Positions 5,637 through 5,923 of a stretch of 5,923 bases of DNA are shown piece by piece. Under the pieces are notes generated by a model, which was not told where the DNA came from, did not search any database, and saw nothing but the letters and a program-made list of their open reading frames with translations. This DNA is from Bacteroidales bacterium (GTDB lineage: Bacteria > Bacteroidota > Bacteroidia > Bacteroidales > WCHB1-69), in assembly GCA_031264975.1 (NCBI GenBank), contig JAISDH010000481.1:1-5923 (forward strand). Reading direction: 5' to 3'. The translations under genes were made by a program, and so were the position numbers. Positions within the stretch are counted from its first letter, which is position 1. Each line of letters begins with the position of its first letter.

Positions 5637-5923
5637 ATGAGTGGAATACCGTTTGATGAAAAAGAGCTTCGTGTTACAAGCGTAACAACGCCGTTTCCCG
5701 GAGGGTCAAGGGGAAAGCCCTGCGACCTTCATAGCTGTGGCAATTTACTGAAACAGGTTCCAAATATTATAAAAGCCGGCTGGGATTCCTGGACTCCTCA
5801 AGTCATGAACGACACATGGAAAATTTACGATCTGTATGGGGACAAACTGCTGATTTCAGTTGTGCCGGAGCAGTTCGACCCGGAAAGCGTCTCCGAAGAG
5901 GAACAGCGGAAATATGCCCGTAT
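5637..5923 (+). CDS. URO-D family methyltransferase, N-terminally truncated, runs off the window
   Basis: The 95 visible codons continue past the window end. From residue 29 on, the protein matches the C-terminal third of URO-D-type methyltransferases: D-L-H-S-C-G-N (30-36), containing the His-x-Cys zinc pair (His32, Cys34), then A-G-W-D-S-W-T-P-Q (47-55), M-N-D (57-59), Y-G-D-K-L-L-I (67-73) and P-E-Q-F-D-P (77-82). Normally about 200 residues of barrel precede the H-x-C motif. Here there are only 28, including the unusual T-P-F-P-G-G-S-R-G-K-P (18-28), and no URO-D coding sequence lies upstream. It is therefore an N-terminal or internal deletion derivative, perhaps a decaying gene or a minimal partner subunit. 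The start is supported by AAGAGG (5625-5630), six bases before the ATG; an out-of-frame ATG at 5633 leads nowhere. Any Cys ligand further on lies outside the window. Confidence 0.72.
   Translation, partial: MSGIPFDEKELRVTSVTTPFPGGSRGKPCDLHSCGNLLKQVPNIIKAGWDSWTPQVMNDTWKIYDLYGDKLLISVVPEQFDPESVSEEEQRKYAR

Overview
The window comes from an anaerobic bacterium that handles methyl groups on corrinoid (B12) proteins. All supported genes lie on the + strand, are closely spaced and have strong AGGAGG-type ribosome binding sites. Base composition is moderately AT-rich by eye. A corrinoid protein next to URO-D-fold methyltransferases is typical of acetogens and other anaerobes that demethylate methoxylated or N-methylated compounds, such as Clostridia and termite-gut Treponema. 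The sequence alone does not fix the taxon. The palindromic intergenic repeats give a faint impression of a treponeme, which is impression only.

Layout. Bases 1-219 are the 3' end of a corrinoid-binding protein gene. It is followed at once by a URO-D-family methyltransferase (230-1390) and a 65-residue protein of unknown function (1405-1602). The gaps are 10 and 14 bases, so these three look like one operon. A non-coding stretch of about 150 bases follows, carrying a three-hairpin element (1619-1750). Next come an MFS transporter (1751-3022), a GC-rich hairpin that is probably a terminator (3031-3050), an SLC13/ArsB-like permease started by TTG (3110-4381), and an aldo/keto reductase (4471-5454). 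A 25-codon ORF (4397-4474) overlaps the start of the reductase gene. A second copy of the three-hairpin element (5475-5602) leads into a 7-codon ORF and then a gene running off the window (5637-5923). That last gene encodes the C-terminal part of a second URO-D methyltransferase but lacks the usual N-terminal ~200 residues.

How the genes may work together (inference). One or more methyltransferases move a methyl group from an imported substrate to the corrinoid protein and onward to an acceptor. The MFS and IT-superfamily carriers would import the substrate, probably an organic anion, or export the demethylated product. The aldo/keto reductase would act on a carbonyl of the substrate or product. 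The substrate cannot be read from the sequence.

The most notable signal is the pair of three-hairpin intergenic elements. They have the same orientation, matching hairpin order, and base changes that are compensated across the stems. Each ends in a similar ribosome binding site and ATG. They may be a cis-acting leader RNA or a dispersed palindromic repeat.
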